NCBI GenBank assembly: GCA_027449885.1
Contig: DAIDKS010000016.1
Location: forward strand, 1-64,000
Length of the DNA stretch: 64,000 nt
Origin: Acidimicrobiaceae bacterium
Lineage (GTDB): Bacteria > Actinomycetota > Acidimicrobiia > Acidimicrobiales > RAAP-2
Direction: 5' to 3'
In this document: in pieces, positions 1 to 8,318 of the stretch
Layout: the number at the start of each line of letters is the position of its first letter
Position numbering within the stretch: position 1 is the stretch's first letter
Position numbers and translations under genes: made by a program
The notes under the pieces: model-generated
The model's database searches: none
What the model saw: the letters and a program-made list of their open reading frames with translations, nothing else
What the model was told of the DNA's origin: nothing

Positions 1-220
1 CCCGGACCACAATCTGAGCTACCTCGGTGCCGCGGCGAAGGCCTTCGCCTCGGACACGGCGATGAGCGTGGCCACCGACGCGGTACAGCTGCTCGGCGGC
101 TACGGGTTCACCAAGGACTTCCCGGTGGAGCGTTTCATGCGCGACGCGAAGATCACCCAGATCTACGAGGGCACCAACCAGATCCAGCGCGTCGTGGTCG
201 CCAAGCACCTGCTGAAGTAG
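1..220 (+). CDS. acyl-CoA dehydrogenase, C-terminal end (partial)
   Basis: Seen: an open frame enters from the left edge (codons start at base 2) and stops at TAG 218-220, giving the last 72 residues. It carries the family's C-terminal signature: LLGGYGF, then [17 protein letters not shown], where the Glu of YEG is the usual catalytic base of short/medium-chain acyl-CoA dehydrogenases. Known: these are FAD flavoproteins that oxidise acyl-CoA to enoyl-CoA. Inferred: this is the integration target of the island that follows. Its last 66 bases recur at 26710-26775, so the present 3' end may be the copy brought in by the element. Confidence 0.93.
   Translation, partial: PDHNLSYLGAAAKAFASDTAMSVATDAVQLLGGYGFTKDFPVERFMRDAKITQIYEGTNQIQRVVVAKHLLK
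155..220 (+). repeat. left attachment site (attL candidate)
   Basis: The final 66 bases of the acyl-CoA dehydrogenase gene match 26710-26775 at 58 of 66 positions, with unbroken identical blocks of 17, 20 and 11 bases. The differences at alignment positions 18, 21 and 42 are synonymous third-codon changes, so the duplicated end still encodes [17 protein letters not shown]. An integrase and an excisionase-like gene sit beside the other copy. This is the layout of an element that integrates into the 3' end of a protein gene and restores its reading frame. Confidence 0.8.
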
Positions 221-449
221 CCATTTCGTTACCATACATGGGTTCTGTGACCACTGCGGAGTCGGTGGTGCTCGGCTGGTCCCCACGATCCGGGGTCAGG
301 AACCCAGTTTCTGGGGCCGTTTCTGGGGCCAACGCCTGAAGGTTCAAACGGCCCACTCGCAACGCCTGGGTACCGGCGGAACGACGTGTCACGTCATGAG
401 GGACAGTCTCGCGGCACGGTCCACCAGCTCGTAACAGGCCCGCGATACC

Positions 450-476
450 CTGGCACTCTCAGCGTTGGAGTGCCAG
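450..476 (+). promoter_or_regulatory. CIRCE-like operator (HrcA-type)
   Basis: CTGGCACTC (450-458), exactly nine bases, then GAGTGCCAG (468-476): a perfect 9-bp inverted repeat. Known: the HrcA operator CIRCE is TTAGCACTC-N9-GAGTGCTAA, and actinobacterial versions often have CTGGCACTC or TTGGCACTC arms. The arm length, the nine-base spacer and the invariant GCACTC/GAGTGC core all agree. No groES, groEL or hrcA lies nearby; the next gene is the CBASS cyclase. HrcA control of that operon is inference. Confidence 0.6.
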
Positions 477-510
477 GTTGACTGGTAGTTCAGCGTTGAG
501 AGAGAAAGAC

Positions 511-542
511 GGCGAGGGGCCGGCGGTAACCGGCCCCTCGCC
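511..542. other. strong stem-loop, 13-bp stem with 6-base loop
   Basis: GGCGAGGGGCCGG (511-523), loop CGGTAA, CCGGCCCCTCGCC (530-542): a perfect GC-rich hairpin. No U-run follows on the plus strand. On the minus strand it is followed by a pyrimidine run (GTCTTTCTCTCTC). It could therefore stop leftward transcription, or act as a leader hairpin upstream of the CBASS genes. Confidence 0.5.
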
Positions 543-553
543 CAGAAGAGATA

Positions 554-608
554 CCCGTACGTGCGGGCTCTCCACCAGATTGCGGTAGGAGCGTAGCGCA
601 CATACGGG
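554..608. other. second leader inverted repeat
   Basis: CCCGTACGTGCG (554-565) pairs with CGCACATACGGG (597-608) over 12 positions with one G-U pair and a 31-base loop. It lies just before the ribosome binding site of the CBASS cyclase gene. Its function is unknown. Confidence 0.35.
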
Positions 609-630
609 CACAGAGAAAGGAAAGTGCCCC

Positions 631-1650
631 ATGACAGCTATGAATCCACTTAATCCACCGGGGACGCCAACATCACCCGCGGTCCAAGCAGCCTTCGAGG
701 ATTTCGCTCGTGAACTGAACCTGGATGGCGATGAACGGCGCGACGCCAGGGAGCGCCTCACCGAGATCACGCAGCACCTTGTCGATGAAGGCGTCATCGC
801 CGACTTCTTCCTGCAGGGGAGTCTGGCGCGGCGCACGATGATCTCGCCGTTGCGCGACATCGACGCGGTGGTCATCCTGAGCCCCGAGCATGAGCATCTT
901 CGTCATGAGGGTGAAGGCGCACATAGAGCCGCAGGACTGGTCGGCGACGTTCTGCGCCGGCAATACCCCAACGCCGCCCATGATCGATCTCGTCACTCCG
1001 TCAAGCTTGACCTCGGTGAGGACACATTCAGCTTCGACGTCGTCCCCGCTTTCGAGTCGCTCGACGCATCCGATGACGTTGAGATCATGGATCTGGACCG
1101 CGGTGCGTGGTCCTCGTCGAACTCCCGTGAGTTGATTCGCGTGGTCGCCGAGCGAGACACGTGGTGTGACGGCGCCTTCGTCCAGCAGGTGCGATTCGTC
1201 AAGCACTTTGTGCGCCGGGAACTCGGCACCGACTTCCCGGGCCTGCACGTTGAGGCAATTGCCTACGGCAGTGTTACCGAGAGGCTCGGACACGCCGAGG
1301 CGGTGGAGATGATCATCTTGGCGGGCGCACGACTGCTAGGACCTCTCCAGTCCTACTCGGATCCGACGGGACGCGAACGCCTCGACGTGAAGCTTGACAC
1401 CGGTGTCCGCGAGAGAGCTCGCCAGGTCTTCGAGGGGGCGGCTCGACGAGTGGGCGATGCGATGGATCAGGCTCTGGAAGGTCGCGACGAGCAGGCAATC
1501 AGCATTTTTGCCGGACTCTTCGGTGAGCCCTTTCCAAAGCGGACTGCCCCTCGGCCAGTGCGACGGCTTGCACCTGGAGCGGCGACGGCGGCGGCGCTGC
1601 GCGCGGTTGAGCCGCCCACGCCGACAGCTCGGGCCTGGCGGGCAACGTGA
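631..1650 (+). CDS. CD-NTase, CBASS oligonucleotide cyclase
   Basis: Seen: 339 residues with a polymerase-beta-type nucleotidyltransferase core. G63-S64 begins the GS motif, D76-I-D78 is the metal-binding DxD, and D136 in FSFDVVPAF is the third acidic residue; the DVVPA context is typical of CD-NTases. Known: on phage infection these enzymes make cyclic di- or trinucleotides that switch on a killing effector. The next gene encodes an E2-like protein and overlaps by GTGA, which is the type II 'short' CBASS layout. The last ~45 residues are rich in Pro/Arg/Ala, a possible flexible tail for conjugation by the E2 partner (inference). The start is fixed by AGAAAGGAAAG about 7 bases upstream. Confidence 0.85.
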   Translation: MTAMNPLNPPGTPTSPAVQAAFEDFARELNLDGDERRDARERLTEITQHLVDEGVIADFFLQGSLARRTMISPLRDIDAVVILSPEHEHLRHEGEGAHRAAGLVGDVLRRQYPNAAHDRSRHSVKLDLGEDTFSFDVVPAFESLDASDDVEIMDLDRGAWSSSNSRELIRVVAERDTWCDGAFVQQVRFVKHFVRRELGTDFPGLHVEAIAYGSVTERLGHAEAVEMIILAGARLLGPLQSYSDPTGRERLDVKLDTGVRERARQVFEGAARRVGDAMDQALEGRDEQAISIFAGLFGEPFPKRTAPRPVRRLAPGAATAAALRAVEPPTPTARAWRAT

Positions 1651-2201
1651 TCGCCGGCTCACACCAGTACACGCTCCAGCGCGCGTCTGAGTGCGCTGCG
1701 TGGCTCACGGATGGGGGCGTCGTCAATGGCGCCTCCGTCCGTGTTCTGTCGGCTCGGGACAAGGAGGTGGTGTACGACGTGTGGTTCCGGCCCCTGCCCG
1801 CGATAGCTGACTTTGGCTATCCGCTTGAACACGTCCGCCTCCTCGTCCCCGCATTTGGCGACCCTGTGGCGGTGCCGTGTGGGCCAGAGCGGACCTGGAT
1901 GCATCGCTACTCTTCTCCAGTCCTCGGACAACTTGGTCTCGGTGGGAGGATCAACAAGTCAGCCCCCATGGTGGCGCTCGTGGGTGGACTCTGTCTCTGG
2001 TTCCCGGGTGACCGGCCCGACCGTCGGTGGTCGTGGTCGTGGGGCTTTGACGCGTTTGTCCGCCTCGTGCGCGATCATCTTTGGCATGAGGAGGACGCGC
2101 GGCGTTTCGGAGTGTGGCCCGTTGAAGACGCACCGCACGGCTGGCCCGAAGTGCGCAGACTGTCCGAGACGGCGACGGGTGCCCTGCGGCGGACATCATG
2201 A
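1647..2201 (+). CDS. CBASS E2-like conjugation protein
   Basis: Seen: 184 residues. The GTG start overlaps the cyclase stop (GTGA) and the stop overlaps the next start (ATGA). The diagnostic stretch is GGLCLWFPGD (Cys116) followed by a Trp-rich segment, a predicted helix and the dipeptide-rich DAPHG (161-165). Known: the prokaryotic E2 family of short type II CBASS has the LCL(W/Y)xPxD motif with a catalytic Cys and regulates the cyclase by a ubiquitin-like conjugation step, without a separate E1 or JAB protease. Neither an E1 nor a JAB gene is present here, which fits the short type. The family call rests on motif and neighbours. Confidence 0.75.
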   Translation: MIAGSHQYTLQRASECAAWLTDGGVVNGASVRVLSARDKEVVYDVWFRPLPAIADFGYPLEHVRLLVPAFGDPVAVPCGPERTWMHRYSSPVLGQLGLGGRINKSAPMVALVGGLCLWFPGDRPDRRWSWSWGFDAFVRLVRDHLWHEEDARRFGVWPVEDAPHGWPEVRRLSETATGALRRTS

Positions 2202-2725
2202 TCGCGATGACGACGGCGGTGCTGGCGGTGTCCATCTTGGTGCCGGTGGCCATCGCCGGTCTGATCGCCATCATCAATGCTCTGCTGGCGCAGGTCAGTC
2301 AGGCGACAAATCACCGGCGTGAGAGTTACGCGTCGGCGGTCCGCACGCTGGTGGCGTGGATCGAGTTCCCCTATCGCGTACGCCGGCGGGTCGATGACGA
2401 ACCCGGGACTCTGAAGGATCTGGCAGATCAGGGCCACACGCTACAGGAGCAGTTGGAGTACAACCGCGCGTGGATCATCTCAGAGAGCCCACGGGTTGCT
2501 GTCGTTTACAGCGGCGTGCTGGAGCGAATCAACTCTGTAGTCGGGCCGGCGGTGAGTGACGCGTGGAAGAACGTGCCTGTTTCTAGTTCCTCAGGAATGG
2601 TTCTTGGGTCAGTGATGGATCGCAACTCGTGCACCGATGCCCTCGTTGAACTCGAAGCCGCCATCGCGCATCGATTTGGTTGGCGTCGGTTTCGCCTTCG
2701 GCGCCGTGACCGTCCTAGTGGCTGA
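2198..2725 (+). CDS. one-TM protein, candidate CBASS effector
   Basis: Seen: 175 residues. One strong hydrophobic segment (about 5-31) is followed by a mostly helical cytosolic part (about 35-150) and a short Arg-rich tail (RRFRLRRRDR). The start overlaps the E2 stop by ATGA, so the three genes are translationally coupled. Known: many CBASS effectors are membrane proteins that disrupt the inner membrane when they bind the cyclic nucleotide. Inferred: as the only other operon member it is the best effector candidate. I do not recognise a named effector family; it could instead be a membrane-anchored accessory protein. Confidence 0.6.
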   Translation: MIAMTTAVLAVSILVPVAIAGLIAIINALLAQVSQATNHRRESYASAVRTLVAWIEFPYRVRRRVDDEPGTLKDLADQGHTLQEQLEYNRAWIISESPRVAVVYSGVLERINSVVGPAVSDAWKNVPVSSSSGMVLGSVMDRNSCTDALVELEAAIAHRFGWRRFRLRRRDRPSG

Positions 2726-2807
2726 GTACATGCGAGTTCAGAAGTCCTGGCGGCCAGCAATGAAGTGCTGCGAGCGCGTCACGAGGTTCCTCGCCGCCTA
2801 GCTCATC

Positions 2808-3419
2808 TCAGTGAGTGAGGGCACTTGACTGTCGCGGCGCTGTTGATACGAGAGGGAGGGCTGACGGCCGTTGAGCGCAGCGCCTTTCGTTCGCCTGGAG
2901 GTCGAGGCCGAGCAACGCGCTCGTCGTCTTGCGCTGCTCCTCAACCACGCAGCCCTTGACGATCTGGAGACACTGGTGGCGGGTCACCTTGGCAATGTCG
3001 GGGATGTCCGCCTTGCTCTGTGCGACCTGGGTGGCGATGCCGCGCTCACCGGAATGTGAGGAGAACGCCGCGATGCGAACCGACTCCATTTCGGCCCCGA
3101 TGAGACACTCGCGCAACATGCCCGTCACCGCCGGACCAGCGGCCGCCGGGACTGGTCGCAGAGACCCGCCAGGCGTCTCTTCGAACAGGCAAAGGTTCTG
3201 GTGGCACTCGATCCGAGAGACGAGGGCGCTGTCGCCAAAGGGCCCGGCGGCCCATAGGGCCGCTACCCAACGCTCTACAGCGCTCGCCTCGTTCGTCTCG
3301 AAGTGCTCGCCCCAGGGCAGGAAGGCAGTCAGCCCCTGGCCGACTTGATCGGTCGTGGGGCATCGGTTGTCAGGTCTGGGCGGATCGCACCCGCTACGGG
3401 CATGTCGAGGCCATGTCAT
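2808..3419 (-). pseudogene. decayed tyrosine recombinase (C-terminal fragment)
   Basis: Seen: a minus-strand frame of about 203 codons whose second half reads like an integrase catalytic domain: SHSGERGIATQ, then DIPDIAKVTRH, then KGCVVEEQRKTTSALLGLDL. In active enzymes the first block is H-x-x-R and the last carries the nucleophilic Tyr (GYV). Here the Arg position is Glu and the Tyr position is Cys. No N-terminal core-binding domain or first catalytic Arg is seen. Inferred: the remnant of an older integrase near the left end of the island. The region upstream on this strand (3420-3540) has similar-looking but frame-broken sequence. Confidence 0.6.
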
Positions 3420-3994
3420 TCACCAGCTCGATCACTCTCACGGGTCGACCGGGGATCTCGTCGCGGCACACGGACGTCCCATCGGGGCCGGGCAACCACG
3501 GCCCTAGCGGTCGGAGTTGCTAGCGGGGGCTGAACCCGACGGTTGGTCAGGATGGCTCGGGCGCCCGCGGTGGTGTTGCGAGCTATCGCGGCAAGGTGTC
3601 GGCAGCTCAAGTTCCCAGTAATCGGGATACTTCAATTGCGTCTCGGCGATTGCGTGTTCGCGGCAAGGGCGGACGGTGATCAGCATGAAGAGAACCACGC
3701 CTCAAGCCAACTCGTCGAAGCACCAGGACATCGACAACTTCGCCGTGCTCATCGCGCTGCCTCAGGTGGAGCGCCTCCGTCTACTGCGAGAGCTACGAGG
3801 AGGCGCAGGAAGATCGGCGGTGATGATCCGGGCGCGAGTGCTCGTGAAGTCGATCGAGGTAACTGGTCCTGATCAGGACTGAGGATACCTGTGCACATCC
3901 ACGGTGACCCTGTCTCTACTCTTCCCTCAGCCAGCTGAGAAGAACGTAATCGCCGGTGTGTGCGTGTGCAGCGCCTCTGAGCACCGTCCATGCC
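3420..3994. other. intergenic region with no well-supported gene
   Basis: Only short open frames with no recognisable motif or good ribosome binding site are present. The best is 3685-3882 on the plus strand (65 codons from ATG 3685), which contains an amphipathic stretch IALPQVERLRLLREL; I would not call it a gene without homologues. The region probably holds the promoter of the recombinase-like gene that follows. Confidence 0.4.
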
Positions 3995-6900
3995 ATGAGC
4001 ACCAAGAACTCGTCCGTAGCGAAGCGCAGCGTTAGGGAACACGACTCCGGGCAGCGGTCCTCGCGGTCGGCGACCGACGCAGTGACGCACCCTCTCATCG
4101 CGCGGCTTCGTAGCGAACTAGGCCTCGACCCTCATCAGCGCTATCAGGTCGGTCTCATTCGCGTCTCTCAGAAGGGCAACCTGGACAAGCTGGATGACCA
4201 ACGTGGCACCGGCGTCGCCGTGTACGAGGGAATGCCAGACTTTGCAGCCCTCAAGAACCTTCCAATGGACGTGGCGGCGCGCGAATGGATCGTAGTGCGC
4301 TACCGAGATCTCAACCCCGCAGGTGGCACAGGGACCTTCGGATGGGTGGGCCTCATTGGCGAGACGGTATTCGTTGCCGTGGCCGACTCGGCGGTCAAGG
4401 CCAATTTGCCGCCCGATCCGAACGACCCGGCCCAGATCGGGCGCAATGCCTACGTTGACTTGCTCACCGCGGCCGCTCTGGCCGCAAACGCCAGGTGCAT
4501 CTACGTGCCCTTCCGTAATCGGTGGTGGCGCAATGATCTCTACGCCAACCAACTGATGACCGCCATCAATCGTCGATTGCCCTCTTGCCAGCTCATGGAG
4601 GGCGATCGCCTGGTGGCTACCAGCGGCGTCGAGAAGCTGGTCACCGACGTCATCGGACACGCCGAGGGCTCCGGCAACGCTGAGATCCTTGCTGAGCAGA
4701 CCTTCACCAAGAGCATCGAGCACCTTGAGGCGGGCGGTCAGTGGGACCGCCGCGAGAGCGAGTTGCCTCTCGGTCTCGGGCGCGAACGATTGCCTGTCGC
4801 AGGGGGCACAACCCGCAAGGGCCTCAAGGTCGTCGAGAACGAGTTCTGGGAGGTCGCCGCGAGGGCCCTGGAATTGCGAGCAGAAGGTGAGAGCTGGCAG
4901 GCCGTCGGTGACTACCTCGCTGAGAAGCGCGTCCCCATGACTGGCACGAAGGCTCGCGGACGCACCTTCGCGGCCTACACCAAGGCGCATGAGCGCACGA
5001 GCGCCGCGCGATCTCTCCTCCTGCGCTACGTCGACTGGTACCGCACTGGAGATCTGGTTGTTCGCCGCTACACCAAGCTCCAGCGTGACCAAGTCCGTGG
5101 CCACGCCCTGAACTTCGATGCCGCAACGGGTCAGCGCTACTGCGACGTGACTGTGAGGCTTCCGTGGCGACCCTTGCTGTCCGAGAGTCAGTGGGCCTCC
5201 TTCGACCGTCACGAAGCTGAAGACGTGGCCTGCCGAGCGGCGAGTCGCCAGACGGGGGGTGCTACCCACAAACACTCTCGAGGTGGAGCAGCCTTTCAGG
5301 GCGTCCCTCGGTGGGGAGAGGACCAGACTCTGGCTCCCGAGACGCCCACGGCCTACCGCTGGCGGCGCAATGGGCGTATCGAGGCCACTCTCCGAAGAAC
5401 CCTCGTGCACCGTGGTGCCGGGATTGCGCTTCTCGAGGCCCTTCGCCATCTGGATCAACCCATGGGAGCCGCCACATTGCGCCGGGGCGACAACGATCCA
5501 TTCAGCGAGAGAGAATCTCGCATCGCCGCGATGGAACAGGAGATCATCGATCTACGGTCGAGTTCGGAGGCCGCCGACGCAGAGTTGCTGCGATCGCGTA
5601 CCCTCGGAAAGCCAGAACGTGAAATCGAGCACTGGAGATCACAGGGCACGGCGATTCGAGAAAGGCTCTGGCGCGTGGAAGAAGCACGCGACAGCGCTCT
5701 AGAGGAACTTGCGCGTGCGCGCGAGCGGGTCGTTGACCTCATCGATGAGCGCGACGCGGACATCACTGAACCATTGCTCCTGGCGTCGCTGCTCGCTGAT
5801 GGGGACCAGCGAGTCGACCCCAGCGTGACGGAGCTCTGCGAACGCTGCGGAATCACCACAACGCTCCGCGCCACCTGGGACGACGGCGGCGATGAACGAC
5901 GTGTGGACCAGGAGCCCGGTCGATTCGTGCGCCTCAACGCCGTGGCGAGAGTTGCCCTACTCGACGGAGAGACGGTTGAGTTGGACCTTGCCTGGAACGT
6001 CGGTGACAGCTTCGAGGCCCCCGGCGATGTCGCTCTTACGCCGGTCATGCTTCGCCAATGGGCGGGCGGGGCCGGTTACGAAGAGATCGCCAATGCGCTG
6101 CCCGACTACGACGCGACCCGCGTCCGACGTTGCATCGGCCGGACTCTTCTCAAGGCGGGTGTGGTGGATCGCTCACTGCGTCGCTCACTTCTTGAGGCGC
6201 CCGTTGCGACTCCACGTGCGATCGTGGCCGCCGTTGCACTCAACGATCATGATCTTGCGCGGCCTTTCGCTCGAGTCCTGCGCGACGAGATCGCGGCCAC
6301 CTACTTCGGCAAGACCGCCTCCTTCAAGGGGCTCTGGTGTGACAGTGCCAACCTCGCAGAGTATCGACGAGTACTCGAAGTTCTGGCGGATGTCAACATC
6401 GGGGAGGACGGCATCGATCACACGGCACTCGTTCGTGGCGCTGGTGTTTCACACGATGTGCTTCGGCTGATGGCTCGAGGGCGCCTCTTTGACAAAGTGT
6501 CGGCCTACGCCGCGCGCGCACGTCGCTGCACCTTTCAAGACCCGACGCTGAGCGCGGTGTGCGGAGGGCGAATGACCATCTACACACCGGCTCCCGAGGC
6601 TGGTCTGATCTGCTCCAAGTGCTGGCGCCCAGATGGGCGTCATGGCCAACTGGGAGAGGAGTACACCCGACACTGGATTCGTGATGGCGAAGGACGGCTC
6701 GTCGCCGCGTCCTCGCCATCGGTGGCGCCCGTGTCTCGTCAGCGAGATCGCATGCTCACAGTCTCCGAGGTCGCCGAGCGACTGAGGATTTCGTCGAGCG
6801 CTGTGCGCCGACTCGATCTCGAAGGACAACTCGTTCCGGAGAGTCGTGACGGCATCAACCGTGGCCGCCTCTATTCGAACCGCCAGGTCGACGAACTGAC

Positions 6901-7375
6901 CCCTAGGACGATTGAAGGCTGGCAGTCGCGCTTTGGTACTGATACCGAGGTCGAGCTCTTGAGCACTGGCGATGTAGTCACGCTTCTGGGCGTGACCACG
7001 TCGCATGTGCGTGACTTCGTCGATTCGGGGCAACTGAAAGTGGCTCGCGTATCGGCTGGCGGGCGTCTCCACTTTCGCAGGGAGGACGTGGACCAGCTCA
7101 ATCCGAACTTGCTCGATGCTTACTCGCACGTGGCGATCAGCGATGCCGCGACAGCCGTAGGACTTTCGCCGGACATGCTCCGTAGGCTCTCAGATGACGG
7201 GAGAATCCACTCGTTTCGCACCGCGGGGCGGCGTCGCCACTTCGACCTCGCTGTCCTACGTGAGGAACTTGATGCTCTCGGCATCTACGTCGATGCCGAC
7301 GGGAGGCCCTCCTCGAACGGAGGGATTGAGACCGCCGGTGCACCTCGCACGGAGCCTGAGGCGCCGGAGGTCTAG
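3995..7375 (+). CDS. very long serine-recombinase-like protein with three C-terminal HTH domains
   Basis: Seen: 1,126 residues from ATG 3995; an upstream in-frame GTG at 3956 is possible. The N-terminal region has YQVGLIRVSQKG (Ser58 in the place of the catalytic Ser of YxRVS). At about 280-325 is a recombinase-type segment (NEFWEVAARALELRAEGESW, then YLAEKRVPMTG), like large serine recombinases. A coiled coil spans about 500-600. Cys pairs (ELCERCG; VCGG with CSKCW) suggest zinc binding. Three MerR/excisionase-type winged helices follow near 920-965, 987-1030 and 1047-1095. Known: large serine recombinases are usually 450-700 residues. Inferred: a DNA-binding recombinase relative, perhaps for transposition or excision. 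The catalytic domain is diverged, so activity is uncertain. Confidence 0.55.
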   Translation: MSTKNSSVAKRSVREHDSGQRSSRSATDAVTHPLIARLRSELGLDPHQRYQVGLIRVSQKGNLDKLDDQRGTGVAVYEGMPDFAALKNLPMDVAAREWIVVRYRDLNPAGGTGTFGWVGLIGETVFVAVADSAVKANLPPDPNDPAQIGRNAYVDLLTAAALAANARCIYVPFRNRWWRNDLYANQLMTAINRRLPSCQLMEGDRLVATSGVEKLVTDVIGHAEGSGNAEILAEQTFTKSIEHLEAGGQWDRRESELPLGLGRERLPVAGGTTRKGLKVVENEFWEVAARALELRAEGESWQAVGDYLAEKRVPMTGTKARGRTFAAYTKAHERTSAARSLLLRYVDWYRTGDLVVRRYTKLQRDQVRGHALNFDAATGQRYCDVTVRLPWRPLLSESQWASFDRHEAEDVACRAASRQTGGATHKHSRGGAAFQGVPRWGEDQTLAPETPTAYRWRRNGRIEATLRRTLVHRGAGIALLEALRHLDQPMGAATLRRGDNDPFSERESRIAAMEQEIIDLRSSSEAADAELLRSRTLGKPEREIEHWRSQGTAIRERLWRVEEARDSALEELARARERVVDLIDERDADITEPLLLASLLADGDQRVDPSVTELCERCGITTTLRATWDDGGDERRVDQEPGRFVRLNAVARVALLDGETVELDLAWNVGDSFEAPGDVALTPVMLRQWAGGAGYEEIANALPDYDATRVRRCIGRTLLKAGVVDRSLRRSLLEAPVATPRAIVAAVALNDHDLARPFARVLRDEIAATYFGKTASFKGLWCDSANLAEYRRVLEVLADVNIGEDGIDHTALVRGAGVSHDVLRLMARGRLFDKVSAYAARARRCTFQDPTLSAVCGGRMTIYTPAPEAGLICSKCWRPDGRHGQLGEEYTRHWIRDGEGRLVAASSPSVAPVSRQRDRMLTVSEVAERLRISSSAVRRLDLEGQLVPESRDGINRGRLYSNRQVDELTPRTIEGWQSRFGTDTEVELLSTGDVVTLLGVTTSHVRDFVDSGQLKVARVSAGGRLHFRREDVDQLNPNLLDAYSHVAISDAATAVGLSPDMLRRLSDDGRIHSFRTAGRRRHFDLAVLREELDALGIYVDADGRPSSNGGIETAGAPRTEPEAPEV

Positions 7376-7898
7376 TCGTACGTCACTCTCAAGGGCGGCG
7401 TGTGAGTTGAAAGGTCGCCCTGGGCGCGCCACCATCGTGCCTGAATGGCCCAGGCGCGATGAGGGCAGGAACGGCATGTAGGAGTTCGGCCTCAATGTGA
7501 GCCGGGGCCCAATTACTGAGGTAGCAGGTTCCTGCGTCGCGGCAAGCGGCCAGAGAGTCCGACAGCGTGGCGAAGGTGGGCACGTCGTGTGGCAGCGTTT
7601 GGGCTGTCTTCGGGGCATTCCAGGAATCCTTGTCGGGGCGGAGAATCCATGTGCACGGCGTCGCGTCGGCGGCACGGTGGTGTTCGATGAGGAACCCAGA
7701 CAGACCGGTCGGAGTCCTACGAGGCGTAGATTCCTCGCAGTCCTCAGACGCCTCTGTCGCCGCGGCGGCCCTGCATCGTCCGAGTGGACCTCTCGTCATT
7801 GTGAGTGCCGCCGTTGGCCCGCGCTCTGGATCCTGTCGGGCTTCCCGCCGCTACGCCACGGACAACGCCCCTTCACCCAGCACCAACCAAGGAGGAAC
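7376..7898. other. intergenic region, no supported gene
   Basis: Several open frames overlap each other on both strands (for example a minus-strand frame 7389-7799), and none has a recognisable domain or clear ribosome binding site. The region ends in a consensus AAGGAGG (7889-7895) serving the gene at 7899. Confidence 0.4.
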
Positions 7899-8225
7899 AT
7901 GACCATTCAGCACCCGAGCCTCGAGGAGAGCCTGCGCACCGAGCTGCACAGCTGGCTCTGCTGTGCGCTGGCCGACGTGATCGCCCTGCCCACGGAGACC
8001 TCGCTCGTCACCAAGGACCGAGAGGGCCTCCTGCTCGTCGTGGCTCGGACGTGTCGCAGCATCGACGCAGTCCAGCTCTACGCCTCGGAGTGCCGAGAGG
8101 TGGCCCAGTCCCAGGCGATCTCGTCCCTCACACTCGCCTTCGCAGAACTCGCGGTGGCGATGTGCCGACTGCTGGAAGAGGAGGTGCAGATCGTTCAAGA
8201 CCACGTTCTGACAATCGCCTGCTGA
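7899..8225 (+). CDS. small helical protein of unknown function
   Basis: Seen: 108 residues, predicted almost all helical, acidic and with several Cys (LCC, RTCR, MCR, IAC at the end). The start is decided by a textbook AAGGAGG (7889-7895) three bases before ATG 7899; the frame is open much further upstream, but that part is Arg-rich and low in plausibility. It has no recognised domain. The next gene encodes a similar-sized helical protein with its own start 93 bases on, and the two share a loose E-x-S-A-x-x-L-x-E-E pattern near the C-terminus. They may be a functional pair. Confidence 0.6.
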   Translation: MTIQHPSLEESLRTELHSWLCCALADVIALPTETSLVTKDREGLLLVVARTCRSIDAVQLYASECREVAQSQAISSLTLAFAELAVAMCRLLEEEVQIVQDHVLTIAC

Positions 8226-8318
8226 CACGAACGCCAGCAGGCTCTCAACTCGCCGGCGTCACACTTTGCGATGGCCGGTATGTCTGATTCCCATCTAGAC
8301 CCGAAAGTAGGACTACTC

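Larger units (their letters stand above)
221..630. other. intergenic leader region, no gene seen
   Basis: About 410 bases without a convincing gene. It holds a CIRCE-like inverted repeat (450-476) and two strong stem-loops (511-542, 554-608), then a purine-rich ribosome binding site (AGAAAGGAAAG, about 613-623) that fixes ATG 631 as the start of the first CBASS gene. A TTGACT -35-like hexamer lies at 478-483, but no good -10 follows it at standard spacing. Confidence 0.6.

Noticed and set aside
4118-5458. 446-codon open frame on the minus strand
   Set aside because: It is antisense to the recombinase-like gene, has no recognisable motif and reflects GC-rich third positions of the plus-strand frame.
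7389-7799. Possible 136-codon minus-strand gene
   Set aside because: No domain, no good ribosome binding site, and an equally long plus-strand frame overlaps it; kept only as part of an uncalled gap.
7497-7898. Upstream extension of the small gene at 7899
   Set aside because: A consensus AAGGAGG just before ATG 7899 decides the start; the extra part is Arg-rich and unlike a folded protein.
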